A DNA stretch of 64,000 bases, taken from positions 42,742-106,741 of the forward strand of contig NZ_JACHHW010000009.1 of the NCBI RefSeq assembly GCF_014202945.1, read 5' to 3'. The DNA comes from Zhongshania antarctica (GTDB taxonomy: Bacteria > Pseudomonadota > Gammaproteobacteria > Pseudomonadales > Spongiibacteraceae). The position numbers and the translations under genes were made by a program. Positions 20,101 through 31,057 of the stretch are shown here, in pieces (positions within the stretch are counted from its first letter, which is position 1; each line of letters opens with the position of its first letter). The notes beneath the pieces were generated by a model. It was not told the origin of the DNA. It ran no database searches and worked only from the letters and a program-made list of their open reading frames with translations.

Positions 20101-21300
20101 TTAGCTAATATCCTGTAAAAAAATCACGTCCACACTATCGCCACGGCTCAAGGTTTTGCCAATAGGGATAACCGCCAAGGCATTGCACCACGATACCGAT
20201 GACAGCGCCCCAGAACTTTGTTGCGGATGAATTTCAACCTCCATACCCGCGTCGCCCGGCGTCACTCTAGCACGCAAATATTCTTGTCGGGTACCTGCGC
20301 GCGGCCAATCGAATAGCGCCCGCGCCGCCCACTGCGGCGACTGCAATTGGGTCGCACCCTGCATTTTTAGCAGGTAGGGCCGCACCAGCAGGCAAAAGGT
20401 CACAAAGCCCGACACCGGATTGCCAGGCAGACCAAAAAACGGCACCTCAGCTACCCGACCATAGGCTAGCGGCTTGCCGGGCTTAATAGCCAACTTCCAT
20501 AAATTCAGCGACCCTAAAGCCTCGACCTGAGCCTTGACGTGATCTTCCTCACCAACTGAAACGCCGCCACTGGAAATCACCACATCGGCCGTTGCCGCTG
20601 CCCGCGCCAAGGCATCTCTGGTCGCCTGGGGTGTGTCGGCGACAATACCGAGATCAATCACCTCAGCACCAAGCGACGCGATCAACGCGGCTAACATCGG
20701 CCGGTTAGAATTGTAAATTTGCCCCGCAGCCAGCATCTCGCCGGGCTCGCGCAGTTCATCACCGGTCGACATTAAAGCGACTCGCAGCCGACACCCAACC
20801 TGAACAGACCCAACGCCCAGCGAGGCCAGCAAACCAAGATCAGCAGCCAATAATCGATGACCCTTAAGCAGTATTCGCTGCCCCTCGGCAATATCTTGAC
20901 CTCGGGGTCGGATATGCTGCCCCAACCGTGGCGCTATGTTAACCGCCAGCGTGTCACCAACAAGCTCGCAGTCTTCCTGCGCGACGACCGTATCGGCGCC
21001 CGCAGGAATTGACGCGCCAGTGAATATTCGCGCAGCAGTGCCCGCTTGGAGAGCGCAGGGATTTGCACCTGCAGGTATCCGCTGACTGATTCGCAGCGGT
21101 GCGCCCGCGCTTAGGTCGCTAAGACGCAGCGCATAGCCATCCATGGCACTATTATCCAACGGCGGCACGTCAATTTGCGCACAAACATCAGCAGCCAGGA
21201 TAGCGCCCTGCGCCTGTGCTAAATTTCGCGACTCAGTGCCCCACGTTGGCACATCCGCCAACAATTGGTGCAGTGTCTCAGCCACAGAGCGCAAAGCCAT
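20101..21300 (-). CDS. moeA: Molybdopterin molybdenumtransferase
   Basis: Inserts molybdate into adenylated molybdopterin, the last common step of molybdenum cofactor synthesis. 399 residues. Seen: PLDNSAMDGYAL, the MoeA signature; GQDIAEGQRILLKGHRLLA; the MPT-binding VISSGGVSVGEEDHV; and FGLPGNPVSGFVTF. The ATG has GGAGG upstream. It lies two bases after moaB. Confidence 0.96.
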   Translation of the reverse strand: MALRSVAETLHQLLADVPTWGTESRNLAQAQGAILAADVCAQIDVPPLDNSAMDGYALRLSDLSAGAPLRISQRIPAGANPCALQAGTAARIFTGASIPAGADTVVAQEDCELVGDTLAVNIAPRLGQHIRPRGQDIAEGQRILLKGHRLLAADLGLLASLGVGSVQVGCRLRVALMSTGDELREPGEMLAAGQIYNSNRPMLAALIASLGAEVIDLGIVADTPQATRDALARAAATADVVISSGGVSVGEEDHVKAQVEALGSLNLWKLAIKPGKPLAYGRVAEVPFFGLPGNPVSGFVTFCLLVRPYLLKMQGATQLQSPQWAARALFDWPRAGTRQEYLRARVTPGDAGMEVEIHPQQSSGALSSVSWCNALAVIPIGKTLSRGDSVDVIFLQDIS

Positions 21301-21302
21301 GA

Positions 21303-21830
21303 TTAAAGACCTCCGCCCTTACGGGTCGTTAACACCCCAACAAAATTACAGGGTCTATGACGGCTATCAAGCTGCTCACAAATAATGGATTGCCACGCCG
21401 TTTTACAGGCACCCGTCGAACCGGGCATACAAAAAATAACCGTATTATTCGCCAGCCCAGCAATAGCGCGTGACTGGATCGTTGAAGAACCAATCTCTTG
21501 CAGAGAGACCGAGCGAAAAACCTCACCAAATCCCTCAATTACCTTGTCGAATAGCACCGCTACTGCCTCGGGCGTTGAATCGCGACCAGAGAACCCCGTA
21601 CCGCCGGTGAGCAATACCGCCTCTATATTCGGATTTGCAATCCAGGCGGACACCGTTGCGCGAATCTGATAGATATCATCTTTAACAATTTGCTTATCAA
21701 TTAAATTGTGACCCGCAGCACCGAGCGCAGTAACTAAATATTGCCCTGAGCTGTCAGTACTTTCGTCGCGGGTATCTGAAATCGTCAGCACTGCCATCCC
21801 CAGCGGCGTCAAATCTGCACTAGCACTCAT
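21303..21830 (-). CDS. moaB: Molybdopterin adenylyltransferase-like protein MoaB
   Basis: MoaB/MogA family protein of 175 residues that binds molybdopterin, in several bacteria adenylating it before MoeA acts. Seen: MAVLTISDTRDESTDSSGQ, VLLTGGTGFSGRDSTPEAV, and IFCMPGSTGACKTAW, the MPT-binding signature. Its ATG overlaps the preceding stop (ATGA) and moeA follows directly, so these two act as one unit. No other Mo-cofactor genes are in the window. Confidence 0.93.
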   Translation of the reverse strand: MSASADLTPLGMAVLTISDTRDESTDSSGQYLVTALGAAGHNLIDKQIVKDDIYQIRATVSAWIANPNIEAVLLTGGTGFSGRDSTPEAVAVLFDKVIEGFGEVFRSVSLQEIGSSTIQSRAIAGLANNTVIFCMPGSTGACKTAWQSIICEQLDSRHRPCNFVGVLTTRKGGGL

Positions 21831-22684
21831 TTCGAGGTCTCCTCACAAACAGTTTTTATCATGCGCGGCAAGTACGCCCGCCACGGCAAACGCTTAATAC
21901 CAAAATCCTGCAAGATGCGCTCACAGCTCAGCTCTGGTACCTCAGGACACCAGGACTCACCCTCTTCATCGACCTCTAAACCCGCCATTGGCGCAACAAA
22001 TTGCGACGCAAAAGCACACACCACTTCAGCAAACTCATACGCACTGGCCCCACCGCTACTGCAATAGTGATACACGCCACCACATGCAGCACCACAACTA
22101 ATTTGGTCAACTAGGCCCGATACAACCCGCGCTAAATCAGCAACCGGCGTTGGATAGGAAACCTGCGCATCGTTTAAGCGCAGCGTCTCGCCCCCGCGCA
22201 TAGTAAGCAAACAATCACGGAGAAAATTGCCCTCTTGTACCGCAATCAACGGCCCAGTGCGCAGCACCAAGCCTGACACTTCGCTAGCAACAAGCGCGTT
22301 TTCCACCGCCGCGAACTGCGCCCCAGCGATGCACTTCGCTTCAGGTTTATCTGCCTCAAAAAATGCGGTGCCTGTGTTATCAAACTCACCAAATACGCGG
22401 CCATCACTCAGCAATAAATACGGAACACCTAATGTTCGACAGCGGGATAAAAATACCTGCCGCAAACCGAGTAAGCGTTCATGCTCAGCATGAGCAAATG
22501 CCACATTGCGTTGCAGAAAACTGAGCGCGTCAGTATCAATCACTAGCGCACCGCGCAGCAATTCATCACCGAAGCCAGCCAGCTCATCAAAAGACACATT
22601 GATACTCGCGCGCCCCCTCACTGCAAACTGACTGAGCAGCGCAGTAACCAAGGCACCCGGACGAGAAATCACAATAACATTCAC
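21827..22684 (-). CDS. RmlD-like sugar-nucleotide-binding protein, divergent
   Basis: 285 residues resembling the RmlD/extended SDR family but degenerate. The N-terminus MNVIVISRPGALVTALL has the first strand but lacks the GxxGxxG loop. SDGRVFGEFD sits where RmlD has its STDYVFDG segment. ISRP..., VADLARVVSGLV and GGVYHYCSSGGASAYEFAEV match the usual RmlD C-terminal half. Start is GTG with no clear binding site. It overlaps moaB by four bases, an unexpected pairing with Mo-cofactor genes. It is probably not a rhamnose reductase, and may bind a nucleotide without catalysis. Confidence 0.7.
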   Translation of the reverse strand: MNVIVISRPGALVTALLSQFAVRGRASINVSFDELAGFGDELLRGALVIDTDALSFLQRNVAFAHAEHERLLGLRQVFLSRCRTLGVPYLLLSDGRVFGEFDNTGTAFFEADKPEAKCIAGAQFAAVENALVASEVSGLVLRTGPLIAVQEGNFLRDCLLTMRGGETLRLNDAQVSYPTPVADLARVVSGLVDQISCGAACGGVYHYCSSGGASAYEFAEVVCAFASQFVAPMAGLEVDEEGESWCPEVPELSCERILQDFGIKRLPWRAYLPRMIKTVCEETSK

Positions 22685-22851
22685 AGAAAAATCACAGAAT
22701 TCAGCAGTTAAAGCAGGCGTTTAAACCCGCGGAAATGGCAAAGATGACAGGATTCAAAATGCCAGAAAAGTCATCAACATTACTCAATGCATCATGGATG
22801 CGCAAGAAAATATCAATTTCACGCCGCGCTTGCAGCCGATCATCAGCTCAC

Positions 22852-22875
22852 AAAAAAGCCCCGGCTAGCGGGGCT
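22852..22875 (-). terminator. Terminator after ssb
   Basis: On the minus strand agccccg and cggggct pair around ctagc, followed by six T (22852-22857). It lies 46 bases past the ssb stop. Confidence 0.85.
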
Positions 22876-22920
22876 CTTCAGAATATTGTTCACGCGTTAC
22901 ACTATTCCCAAAGGCATTCC

Positions 22921-23463
22921 CTAAAACGGAATATCATCATCAAAATCGTCAAAGCCCGCTGGCGGGTTTTGCGCTGGTGCTGGTGCTGGTGCACGATTTT
23001 GCTGCGGGGGCGGCGCGCGGCGCGGCGCGGGCGCCGCGGCTTGGGCCTGAGGCGCTTGCTGCTGACCATAGCCGCCATCATCGTAACCACTAGCGCCGCC
23101 ACTAGAAGCACCGCCGCCGGCCCCACCGCGACCATCGAGCATCTGCATTTCTGCTGCCACGATTTCGGTGGTGTACTGATCAACACCCTCTTTATTCTGC
23201 CACTTGCGAGTACGCAAGGAACCCTCAACATAGACCTTGGAGCCTTTCTTTAAATATTCACCAGCAATCTCTGCCAGACGATTAAAAAATACGACTCGAT
23301 GCCACTCAGTGCGCTCCTGAGGCTGGCCGCTTTGCTTATCCTTCCAGGTTTCGCTGGTTGCGATGGTGACATTGGTCACTGCACCGCCGGAAGGCATGTA
23401 ACGGGTTTCGGGATCTTGGCCCAGATTTCCGACCAAAATAACTTTATTTATACCACGCGCCAT
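22921..23463 (-). CDS. ssb: Single-stranded DNA-binding protein
   Basis: Coats single-stranded DNA in replication, repair and recombination. 180 residues: an OB-fold domain (about 1-110; [52 protein letters not shown]), a low-complexity Gly/Ala/Pro/Gln linker, and the acidic partner-binding tail DFDDDIPF. It sits between an MFS gene and a terminator, as in Pseudomonas. I find no CTGT-N8-ACAG LexA site upstream by eye. Confidence 0.98.
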   Translation of the reverse strand: MARGINKVILVGNLGQDPETRYMPSGGAVTNVTIATSETWKDKQSGQPQERTEWHRVVFFNRLAEIAGEYLKKGSKVYVEGSLRTRKWQNKEGVDQYTTEIVAAEMQMLDGRGGAGGGASSGGASGYDDGGYGQQQAPQAQAAAPAPRRAPPPQQNRAPAPAPAQNPPAGFDDFDDDIPF

Positions 23464-23546
23464 GCGTTCTCTCCTGTTTTTCTATGGATGCGAACCAACG
23501 CTCGCAACAGACACTGCACTATACCGGATTCCGCCGAAAGCGGCCA

Positions 23547-24896
23547 TCAGCTACCCAGCTGCAGACCTTCTGGCAAGTTCGCCAAATCAAAATCACTGCC
23601 TACCTGCAAATAAGCAATACGCTCGCCTTCCAGCACCGTAATATCCAAGGCGCCGGGTAAGGCAAGAACTTCACGACGCATATCTGCGACATCCCAATCG
23701 CCAAACTGCCAGCGTAAAACGATACTCTCTGATTTAAGAGGAACCGACATCCCCCAAGCAGCAATTAGCCAAGCGCCGGCAAGTATCGCGGCCCCGGCGA
23801 ATACCGCACTAGCACCCCAGCGGCCAAATAAACCACCACCAATCGCGCCGCCACAGAATGCGCCAAAAAACTGAAACGTTGAATAAACCCCCATTGCAGT
23901 ACCTTTGCCACCAGCATAAACGGTCTTGCTTACTAGCAAGGGCAATGACGCTTCCATTAAATTAAATGCCACAAAAAATAAGGTAATAATAATAAGCAAA
24001 GGGGTAAAGAGCTGCCCCCAAAACGTCGCTGCGACCAAGGCTAAAGCAATGGTGGCAATACCGAGTAAAAATACTTCCCGCATTTTATTCTTGGTTTCAG
24101 CAATAATAATAAAAGGCACCATGGCGATAAAGGCCACCAACATCATCGGCAAATACACTTGCCAATGAGCATCACGGTGCAAACCCTGCTCTTCCAAAAT
24201 ACCCGGCACGGCAATAAATATCGCCATCAAAATTGCATGCAAACTGAAAATGCCAAGATTGAGGCGCATCAGATTGCTGTCTTTAAGACAGCGCCCTAAC
24301 AAACCGCTCAACGACTGGCTATCAGCATCTAGACGCTGCGCATCAGGATTGGGAACAAGAAATACCGTAATAATAATCCCCAGCCCCGCCAGCACCGAGG
24401 TACTCAAAAATAAACCAGAAACACCAAACCACGATGCCATCACAGGCCCGACCACCATCGCAACAGCAAAAGACACCCCTATACTCACGCCAATGGAGGC
24501 CATCGCTTTAGTGCGATGCTGCTCCCGAGTAAGGTCGGCGAGCAATGCGGTTAAGGTACTCGCTATAGCGCCAGTCCCTTGCAATAAACGACCAACAATA
24601 ACACCAAAAATAGTGTCGGCTCCGGCAGCAACCACGCCGCCAGCAATAAACAATAATAGGCCGCTAATAATCACGGGCTTGCGACCAATACGGTCCGACA
24701 ACATACCCAACGGCACTTGCAGGGCGGCCTGCCCTAGGCCGTAAATACCCAATGCCAAGCCAACTAGTACCGGCGTGCTGTAGTCATACTCCGCCGCGTA
24801 CAAACTCAAGACCGGCAGCAACATAAACAAGCCAAGCATGCGGAAGGCATAAAGGCTTGCCAAGGATACGATCGCGCGCAGTTCAGTTGCGCTCAT
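23547..24896 (-). CDS. Major facilitator superfamily transporter
   Basis: About 12 membrane helices in the first 390 residues, then a soluble C-terminal tail of about 60 residues. Seen: the first-half MFS loop LGMLSDRIGRKPVII, GRLLQGTGAIASTLTALLADLT, and the tail DITVLEGERIAYLQVGSDFDLANLP. 449 residues from the ATG at 24896; a TTG five codons upstream is possible. The gene always seems to travel between uvrA and ssb in Pseudomonas relatives. Substrate unknown; a drug-efflux role is only a family guess. Confidence 0.85.
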   Translation of the reverse strand: MSATELRAIVSLASLYAFRMLGLFMLLPVLSLYAAEYDYSTPVLVGLALGIYGLGQAALQVPLGMLSDRIGRKPVIISGLLLFIAGGVVAAGADTIFGVIVGRLLQGTGAIASTLTALLADLTREQHRTKAMASIGVSIGVSFAVAMVVGPVMASWFGVSGLFLSTSVLAGLGIIITVFLVPNPDAQRLDADSQSLSGLLGRCLKDSNLMRLNLGIFSLHAILMAIFIAVPGILEEQGLHRDAHWQVYLPMMLVAFIAMVPFIIIAETKNKMREVFLLGIATIALALVAATFWGQLFTPLLIIITLFFVAFNLMEASLPLLVSKTVYAGGKGTAMGVYSTFQFFGAFCGGAIGGGLFGRWGASAVFAGAAILAGAWLIAAWGMSVPLKSESIVLRWQFGDWDVADMRREVLALPGALDITVLEGERIAYLQVGSDFDLANLPEGLQLGS

Positions 24897-25005
24897 CGAA
24901 TGATGATTCAAGGGCGAGGAAGTCCTACAAAATTAAGGGGTTTGGCCGCCATTCTAACAGCTATGCTGCCGCCAAAAAACCATACATATTAGCAACGAGC
25001 TTGTT

Positions 25006-25035
25006 TTGCGCCCCATGGTGTCGGCGTCGTATAAT
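25006..25035 (+). promoter_or_regulatory. uvrA promoter
   Basis: Perfect -10 TATAAT at 25030-25035, with TTGCGC (25006-25011) 18 bases upstream. The transcript would start near 25042, about 20 bases before the uvrA ATG. No LexA box is visible around it. Confidence 0.65.
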
Positions 25036-25062
25036 GTCCGGTTTATTAGGCCGGGAAAATAT

Positions 25063-27909
25063 ATGGATCGGATTATCGTCCGCGGTGCCCGCACCCACAA
25101 TCTAAAGAATATCGATCTTGATATACCCCGCGACAAACTCGTCGTGATTACCGGTCTATCCGGTTCAGGTAAGTCATCACTGGCTTTCGACACACTCTAC
25201 GCCGAAGGCCAGCGCCGCTACGTTGAGTCACTCTCGACCTATGCTCGGCAATTTTTGTCGATGATGGAAAAGCCCGATGTCGACCACATCGAAGGCTTGT
25301 CACCGGCTATTTCGATAGAACAAAAATCCACCTCCCACAATCCTCGTTCCACCGTGGGCACGATAACCGAAATTTATGACTATCTGCGCCTATTGTTCGC
25401 CCGCGCAGGTGAGCCCCGCTGCCCCGACCACAACGCCGCACTGTCAGCGCAGACTGTCAGCCAGATGGTCGACACAGTATTAGCCCTACCCGAGGGCAGC
25501 AAGCTAATGATGCTGGCGCCGATTGTGCAAAATCGCAAAGGCGAACATATTCACACCTTTGAAAAGCTACGCAGCCAAGGCTTTGTCCGCGCCAGAATAA
25601 ACGGCCTAGTAACCGATTTAGACGATTTACCCACTCTGGATAAAAATAAAAAGCACACCATCGAAGTGGTGGTAGACCGCTTTAAAGTACGCGAGGACCT
25701 CACCCAACGTCTAGCCGAATCTTTTGAAACCGCACTAGAGCTCACCGACGGTATCGCCAGCATCGCCGATATGGACAACGACAAAGCAGCTGAATTAACG
25801 TTCTCATCAAAGTTCGCCTGCCCCCACTGCGGTTACAGCCTCTCTGAATTAGAACCTCGACTGTTTTCGTTTAACAGTCCGCTCGGCGCCTGCAGTAGTT
25901 GCGATGGTTTAGGCGTAAAACAATTTTTCGACTCTTCCCGCATAGTACAGCATCCCGACGTTAGCCTATCCACAGGCGCAATTCGGGGCTGGGATCGGCG
26001 CAGTGTTTATTATTTCCATATGCTCACGTCCTTGGCCGAGCACTACGGCTTTGACATTGACGCCCCCTTTGAAGAGCTGAGCGATGAGCACCGCCAGAAA
26101 ATTCTATTCGGCAGCGGCGCAGAAGAAATCAGCTTCACCTATATCAATGATCGCGGCGACAACTTCCAGCGCAAGCACCCCTTCGAGGGCGTGATCCCCA
26201 ATATGGATCGCCGCTACAAAGAAACCGAATCACAAACCGTCCGCGAAGAATTGAGCAAATTCTTAAATTCGCAATCCTGCCCAGACTGCGCGGGCACGCG
26301 ATTACGCAAAGAAGCGCGCAATGTCTTTATCCTCGACAACACCCTGCCGGAAATCACTGCCATGCCGGTTGGCGCAGCGCGCGAGTATTTTACCAAGCTA
26401 GAGCTCAGCGGTCGTCGCGGCCAAATAGCCGAAAAAATTCTGAAAGAGATTAACGACCGACTGCGCTTTTTGGTCGACGTTGGACTTAACTATCTTACGC
26501 TTGACCGCAGCGCCGACACCTTGTCTGGCGGCGAAGCTCAGCGTATTCGCCTCGCTAGCCAGATTGGCGCGGGCCTCGTCGGCGTTATGTACATTCTCGA
26601 CGAACCCTCAATCGGCCTCCATCAGCGCGACAATGAACGCCTTTTAAAGACCCTTCGTCACCTTCGCGACATCGGCAATACCGTCATTGTGGTTGAGCAC
26701 GACGAAGACGCCATTCGCACCGCCGACCACATTATCGATATTGGCCCCGGCGCCGGGGTACACGGCGGCCGCGTCATTGCTGAAGGCAAAATAGAAGATA
26801 TTTTAAATAGCCCTGAATCCCTCACCGGCCAATATTTATCCGGAAAGCGCGCGATCGCGATCCCCAAACTACGCAATCCTGTTAATCCGGATCAATGCCT
26901 GCGGATAGAAGGTGCGACCGGTAATAACTTACGGGACGTCGACCTGACTATCCCGCTAGGCCTGATGACCTGCGTCACCGGCGTTTCTGGCTCGGGTAAA
27001 TCCACGCTTATCAACCACACCCTCTACCCCGTGGCAGCAACCGTACTTAACGGCGCGACCACATTAACACCCGCGCCACATCGCGCAGTAACCGGCCTAG
27101 ATCAAGTCGATAAATGCATCGATATTGACCAAAGCCCCATTGGTCGCACCCCGCGCTCAAACCCCGCAACCTATACCGGGATATTTACGCCGATTCGCGA
27201 ACTCTTTGCTGGCACTCAGGAAGCGCGCTCGCGGGGCTATAAGGTTGGCCGCTTTAGCTTTAACGTAAAGGGTGGACGCTGCGAAGCTTGTCAGGGCGAC
27301 GGGGTCACCAAGGTAGAAATGCATTTCTTACCCGACATTTATGTCGCCTGTGAAGTTTGCCGCAGCCAACGCTACAACAGAGAGACCTTGGAGATCGTCT
27401 ACAAGGGCAAAAATATCCACGAAGTATTGGATATGACTGTAGAAGACGCCAACACCTTTTTTGAAAACGTACCGTCTATCAGCAAGAAACTGCAAACCCT
27501 GATGGATGTTGGCTTAAGCTATATTCGTCTGGGCCAAGCTGCCACCACACTATCTGGCGGCGAAGCGCAGCGGGTAAAACTCGCCAAGGAACTATCAAAG
27601 CGTGACACCGGCAAAACCTTGTACATCCTCGACGAACCCACCACAGGACTGCATTTTGAGGACATTCAATTACTGCTTACGGTTTTACATCGCCTGCGAG
27701 ATCACGGCAACACCGTCGTGGTCATCGAACATAATCTCGACGTGATTAAGACTGCAGACTGGATCGTTGACCTTGGCCCCGAAGGCGGAAGTGGCGGCGG
27801 CATGATTATCGCGGAAGGTACCCCCGAGGACATCGCCACCATTAGCCAGTCCCACACCGGGCATTTTCTTGCGGACGTCCTCAAGCTCGCCAAGCAGCGC
27901 AGCGCCTAA
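25063..27909 (+). CDS. uvrA: Excinuclease ABC subunit A
   Basis: Damage-recognition ATPase of nucleotide excision repair, acts as a dimer with UvrB. 948 residues. Seen: first Walker [10 protein letters not shown] at 31-39, Cys pairs of the zinc modules (ACPHCGYS with [17 protein letters not shown] with CEVCRSQR), two ABC signatures ([26 protein letters not shown]), and the second Walker [12 protein letters not shown]. The start at 25063 gives [16 protein letters not shown], with GGGAAA nearby; codons from 25006 lie inside the promoter. rplQ is convergent across a terminator. Confidence 0.98.
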   Translation: MDRIIVRGARTHNLKNIDLDIPRDKLVVITGLSGSGKSSLAFDTLYAEGQRRYVESLSTYARQFLSMMEKPDVDHIEGLSPAISIEQKSTSHNPRSTVGTITEIYDYLRLLFARAGEPRCPDHNAALSAQTVSQMVDTVLALPEGSKLMMLAPIVQNRKGEHIHTFEKLRSQGFVRARINGLVTDLDDLPTLDKNKKHTIEVVVDRFKVREDLTQRLAESFETALELTDGIASIADMDNDKAAELTFSSKFACPHCGYSLSELEPRLFSFNSPLGACSSCDGLGVKQFFDSSRIVQHPDVSLSTGAIRGWDRRSVYYFHMLTSLAEHYGFDIDAPFEELSDEHRQKILFGSGAEEISFTYINDRGDNFQRKHPFEGVIPNMDRRYKETESQTVREELSKFLNSQSCPDCAGTRLRKEARNVFILDNTLPEITAMPVGAAREYFTKLELSGRRGQIAEKILKEINDRLRFLVDVGLNYLTLDRSADTLSGGEAQRIRLASQIGAGLVGVMYILDEPSIGLHQRDNERLLKTLRHLRDIGNTVIVVEHDEDAIRTADHIIDIGPGAGVHGGRVIAEGKIEDILNSPESLTGQYLSGKRAIAIPKLRNPVNPDQCLRIEGATGNNLRDVDLTIPLGLMTCVTGVSGSGKSTLINHTLYPVAATVLNGATTLTPAPHRAVTGLDQVDKCIDIDQSPIGRTPRSNPATYTGIFTPIRELFAGTQEARSRGYKVGRFSFNVKGGRCEACQGDGVTKVEMHFLPDIYVACEVCRSQRYNRETLEIVYKGKNIHEVLDMTVEDANTFFENVPSISKKLQTLMDVGLSYIRLGQAATTLSGGEAQRVKLAKELSKRDTGKTLYILDEPTTGLHFEDIQLLLTVLHRLRDHGNTVVVIEHNLDVIKTADWIVDLGPEGGSGGGMIIAEGTPEDIATISQSHTGHFLADVLKLAKQRSA

Positions 27910-27964
27910 TCGCGGCTGGGTCGGTCTTTGACTGGCCCAGCACACCAAAAGCCAATTTTAAGAC

Positions 27965-27997
27965 AAAAAAAAGCCGACTTAAAAAGTCGGCTTTTTT
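27965..27997. terminator. Bidirectional terminator between uvrA and rplQ
   Basis: Stem gccgactt (27973-27980) with aagtcggc (27984-27991), eight A before and six T after. It ends uvrA on the plus strand and the alpha operon (rplQ) on the minus strand. Confidence 0.92.
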
Positions 27998-28010
27998 GCT
28001 ACGTCGAGAC

Positions 28011-28394
28011 TTACTCGTCGTCAGCTTCTTCTGCTACTGGACGGTCAACCAATTCTACATAAGCCATTGGCGCCTTATCACCGGTGCGAAGACCGCACTT
28101 CATGATACGGATATAACCGCCTGGACGGCCTTCATAACGAGGACCCAGGTCAGTAAACAGCTTACCAACAGCAGCATTACAACGCAGTCTGGCGAAAGCC
28201 AAACGACGGTTAGCAACACTGTCTACCTTTGAAAGGGTAATCAAAGGCTCTGCATAACCGCGCAGCTCCTTTGCCTTTGGCAAGGTGGTTTTAATCATTT
28301 CGTGCTCTACCAACGACGCCGTCATATTGCGGAACATCGCTTTACGATGTGAGCTATTACGGTTTAATTGACGGCCACTATGACGATGACGCAT
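28011..28394 (-). CDS. rplQ: 50S ribosomal protein L17
   Basis: Large-subunit protein, last gene of the alpha operon. 127 residues; [20 protein letters not shown] and [19 protein letters not shown] are canonical. The C-terminal tail (VAEEADDE) is acidic, as in several gammaproteobacteria. 63 bases after rpoA and followed by a bidirectional terminator. Confidence 0.98.
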   Translation of the reverse strand: MRHRHSGRQLNRNSSHRKAMFRNMTASLVEHEMIKTTLPKAKELRGYAEPLITLSKVDSVANRRLAFARLRCNAAVGKLFTDLGPRYEGRPGGYIRIMKCGLRTGDKAPMAYVELVDRPVAEEADDE

Positions 28395-28457
28395 GGCTTT
28401 TTCCTTTAATAAACGTTGCTATCTCAGCAAAAAATATTCGAGAGTGATCACTTAAAA

Positions 28458-29459
28458 TTAAGCGAGTACTCGGTCGTCGTTTCTAAGACTTGCTGGCGGC
28501 CAGTTGTCTAGGCGCAAACCCAAAGACAAACCACGCGATGCCAATACGTCTTTAATTTCAGTCAGCGACTTCTTACCAAGGTTTGGCGTCTTCAGAAGTT
28601 CAACTTCTGTGCGCTGCACCAAATCACCGATGTAGTAGATATTTTCTGCTTTCAGGCAGTTGGCAGAGCGCACTGTCAGCTCCAAATCATCTACCGGACG
28701 CAGCAGAATAGGATCTACTTCGTTCTCTTCACGTGACGGCTCGTTTTCACCTTCGCTTTCAAGGTCAACGAATACTGCCAGCTGCTGCTGAAGTATGGTT
28801 GCCGCACGGCGAATAGCTTCTTCGGGATCAATCGTACCGTTGGTCTCTAAATCAAGAACCAATTTATCTAGGTCAGTACGCTGCTCAACACGAGCACTCT
28901 CAACCACATAACTTACGCGGCTGATTGGGCTGTAGCTGGCGTCTAATTGAAGACGACCGATAGAGCGGGTTTCTTCTTCGCCGTTATCACGAGCGTCTGC
29001 CGGCACGTAACCGCGACCGCGAGCGATAGTCAGGCGCATATTAATCTCGCCGTCGTCGTTTAGGTTCGCAATAACGTGATCGGTGTTAACAATTTCGATT
29101 TCGTGATCCGTCTGGATATCACCTGCAGTAACAACACCTGGGCCTTTTTTGTTCAGGCTCAAAATTGCCTGATCTTTGCCGTGCATGATTACTGCAACTT
29201 CTTTCAGGTTAAGCAGGATTTCAATAACATCTTCCTGCACACCTTCCATTGCACTGTACTCGTGCAACACACCATCAATCTCAACTTCGGTGATTGCACA
29301 GCCCGGCATAGAAGACAGCAAAATACGGCGCAAGGCATTACCCAGGGTATGACCGAATCCCCGCTCAAGCGGTTCTAAGGTCACTTTCGCGCGAGTCTGG
29401 CCAAATTCTTCAACTTGGATGACACGCGGGGTTAAAAATTCATTGACAGCACTTTGCAT
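28458..29459 (-). CDS. rpoA: DNA-directed RNA polymerase subunit alpha
   Basis: 333 residues. N-terminal domain for dimerisation and core assembly ([30 protein letters not shown]), flexible linker about 235-250, and a C-terminal domain (about 255-320; [29 protein letters not shown]) that contacts UP elements and activators. Placed between rpsD and rplQ in the alpha operon, where S4 is the usual translational repressor in E. coli. Confidence 0.99.
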   Translation of the reverse strand: MQSAVNEFLTPRVIQVEEFGQTRAKVTLEPLERGFGHTLGNALRRILLSSMPGCAITEVEIDGVLHEYSAMEGVQEDVIEILLNLKEVAVIMHGKDQAILSLNKKGPGVVTAGDIQTDHEIEIVNTDHVIANLNDDGEINMRLTIARGRGYVPADARDNGEEETRSIGRLQLDASYSPISRVSYVVESARVEQRTDLDKLVLDLETNGTIDPEEAIRRAATILQQQLAVFVDLESEGENEPSREENEVDPILLRPVDDLELTVRSANCLKAENIYYIGDLVQRTEVELLKTPNLGKKSLTEIKDVLASRGLSLGLRLDNWPPASLRNDDRVLA

Positions 29460-29492
29460 AATTCACCTGTAGTGATTTGTCCGGAGGTTAAC

Positions 29493-30113
29493 TTACTTCG
29501 AGTAAAGCTCAACGATCAATTGTTCGTTGATCTCTGAAGACAAGTCGCTACGATCTGGCACGCTCTTAAAAACACCTTCCATCTTAGTGGCGTTAATGTC
29601 GATCCATGCGCAGTCACCGCGCTGTGCGGCCAGAGTAATCGCAGATTGAATCCGCAATTGCGCTTTAGCTTTCTCACGAACACTGACTACATCACCAGCT
29701 TGAACTTGGTAAGACGGTACGTTAACCGTTTTGCCATTAACCAGTACTGACTTGTGCGATACCAGCTGACGAGATTCGGCACGAGTAGAGCCAAAACCAA
29801 TGCGGTATACCACGTTGTCTAAGCGACTTTCTAAAAGTTGCAGCAGGTTTTCACCGGTTGCGCCTTTACGACGAGCAGCTTTTGCATAATAAGCGCGGAA
29901 TTGCTTTTCAAGAACACCGTACATACGACGTACTTTTTGCTTTTCACGCAACTGAACACCGTAGTCAGATAGACGACCACGACGCGCACCGTGCATACCG
30001 GGTGCAGTTTCTGCTTTACATTTTGAATCCAGCGGACGTACGCCACTCTTCAGGAACAGGTCGGTGCCTTCCCGTCTGGATAATTTACAGCTTGGGCCCA
30101 AATATCTAGCCAT
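29493..30113 (-). CDS. rpsD: 30S ribosomal protein S4
   Basis: 16S rRNA-binding assembly initiator; in E. coli also the translational repressor of the alpha operon. 206 residues with the S4 N-terminal domain and an S4 RNA-binding domain ([34 protein letters not shown]). It lacks an N-terminal zinc Cys cluster, so it is the zinc-free form. Between rpsK and rpoA. Confidence 0.99.
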   Translation of the reverse strand: MARYLGPSCKLSRREGTDLFLKSGVRPLDSKCKAETAPGMHGARRGRLSDYGVQLREKQKVRRMYGVLEKQFRAYYAKAARRKGATGENLLQLLESRLDNVVYRIGFGSTRAESRQLVSHKSVLVNGKTVNVPSYQVQAGDVVSVREKAKAQLRIQSAITLAAQRGDCAWIDINATKMEGVFKSVPDRSDLSSEINEQLIVELYSK

Positions 30114-30136
30114 TTTCTGTATTCCTCAACTGTTAA

Positions 30137-30532
30137 TTAAACGCGACGTTTCTTGGGAGGACGGCAACCATTGTGCGGAATAGGCGTCACGTCGGTGATG
30201 TTGGTAATCTTGTAACCGCAATTGTTCAGTGCGCGGACCGCAGATTCGCGACCTGGGCCTGGACCTTTAACTTGCACATCAAGATTTTTTAAACCGTAAT
30301 CTTTCGCAGCGTTACCAGCGCGCTCTGCAGCGACCTGGGCAGCGAAAGGTGTACTTTTACGAGAGCCGCGGAAACCACTACCACCGGCCGTAGCCCAGCT
30401 CAGTGCATTACCCTGACGATCCGTAATAGTAACAATCGTATTGTTAAATGACGCATGTATGTGTGCGACACCATCCACGACGGTCTTTTTGACCTTTTTC
30501 CGTGGAGCTTGTTGCTTGCCTGGTTTGGCCAT
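30137..30532 (-). CDS. rpsK: 30S ribosomal protein S11
   Basis: Platform protein of the small subunit, 131 residues. Seen: [20 protein letters not shown] near the N-terminus, [20 protein letters not shown], and the C-terminal [19 protein letters not shown]. Second of rpsM-rpsK-rpsD-rpoA-rplQ. Confidence 0.99.
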   Translation of the reverse strand: MAKPGKQQAPRKKVKKTVVDGVAHIHASFNNTIVTITDRQGNALSWATAGGSGFRGSRKSTPFAAQVAAERAGNAAKDYGLKNLDVQVKGPGPGRESAVRALNNCGYKITNITDVTPIPHNGCRPPKKRRV

Positions 30533-30604
30533 GTTCTATTTCCATCTCTAATATCAACACTACACAAGTGGTGTAGCTACACTAAAGGAATCACTGCCTT
30601 TAAA

Positions 30605-30961
30605 TTACTTACGAATCGGCTTACGTGGACCTTTACGCGTACGCGCATTAGTCTTAGTACGCTGACCGCGAAGCGGCAGGCCTTTACGATGACGCAGACC
30701 GCGGTAGCAGCCCAAATCCAGCAGACGCTTAATGCTCATAGATACTGCGCGACGCAAGTCGCCCTCTACTGACATTTTGGCAATCTCGCCGCGAAGCGCA
30801 TCTAGTTGCTCTTCAGATAAATCGCCGATCTTTGCATCTTCAGCGATAGTGGTTTTGGCACACAGTGCTTTAGCAGTAGTGCGGCCAATGCCAAATATAT
30901 AGGTCAACGAAATAACAGCATGCTTGTTATCTGGTATGTTGACACCTGCTATACGAGCCAT
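30605..30961 (-). CDS. rpsM: 30S ribosomal protein S13
   Basis: Head protein contacting the P-site tRNA and L5. 118 residues; [19 protein letters not shown] and [17 protein letters not shown] are canonical. First gene of the alpha operon, where in E. coli S4 binds a leader pseudoknot. The 126-base gap upstream, after rpmJ, is long enough for such a site and contains a perfect hairpin (entered separately). Confidence 0.99.
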   Translation of the reverse strand: MARIAGVNIPDNKHAVISLTYIFGIGRTTAKALCAKTTIAEDAKIGDLSEEQLDALRGEIAKMSVEGDLRRAVSMSIKRLLDLGCYRGLRHRKGLPLRGQRTKTNARTRKGPRKPIRK

Positions 30962-31057
30962 TCAGGTTACTCCAATTAAGCCTAATTCTTCCAACGCCTA
31001 GCAATGACCGGTAACAAGGAAACCACCGCACGAAAGGCGCAGTAGTCTACCCGTACT

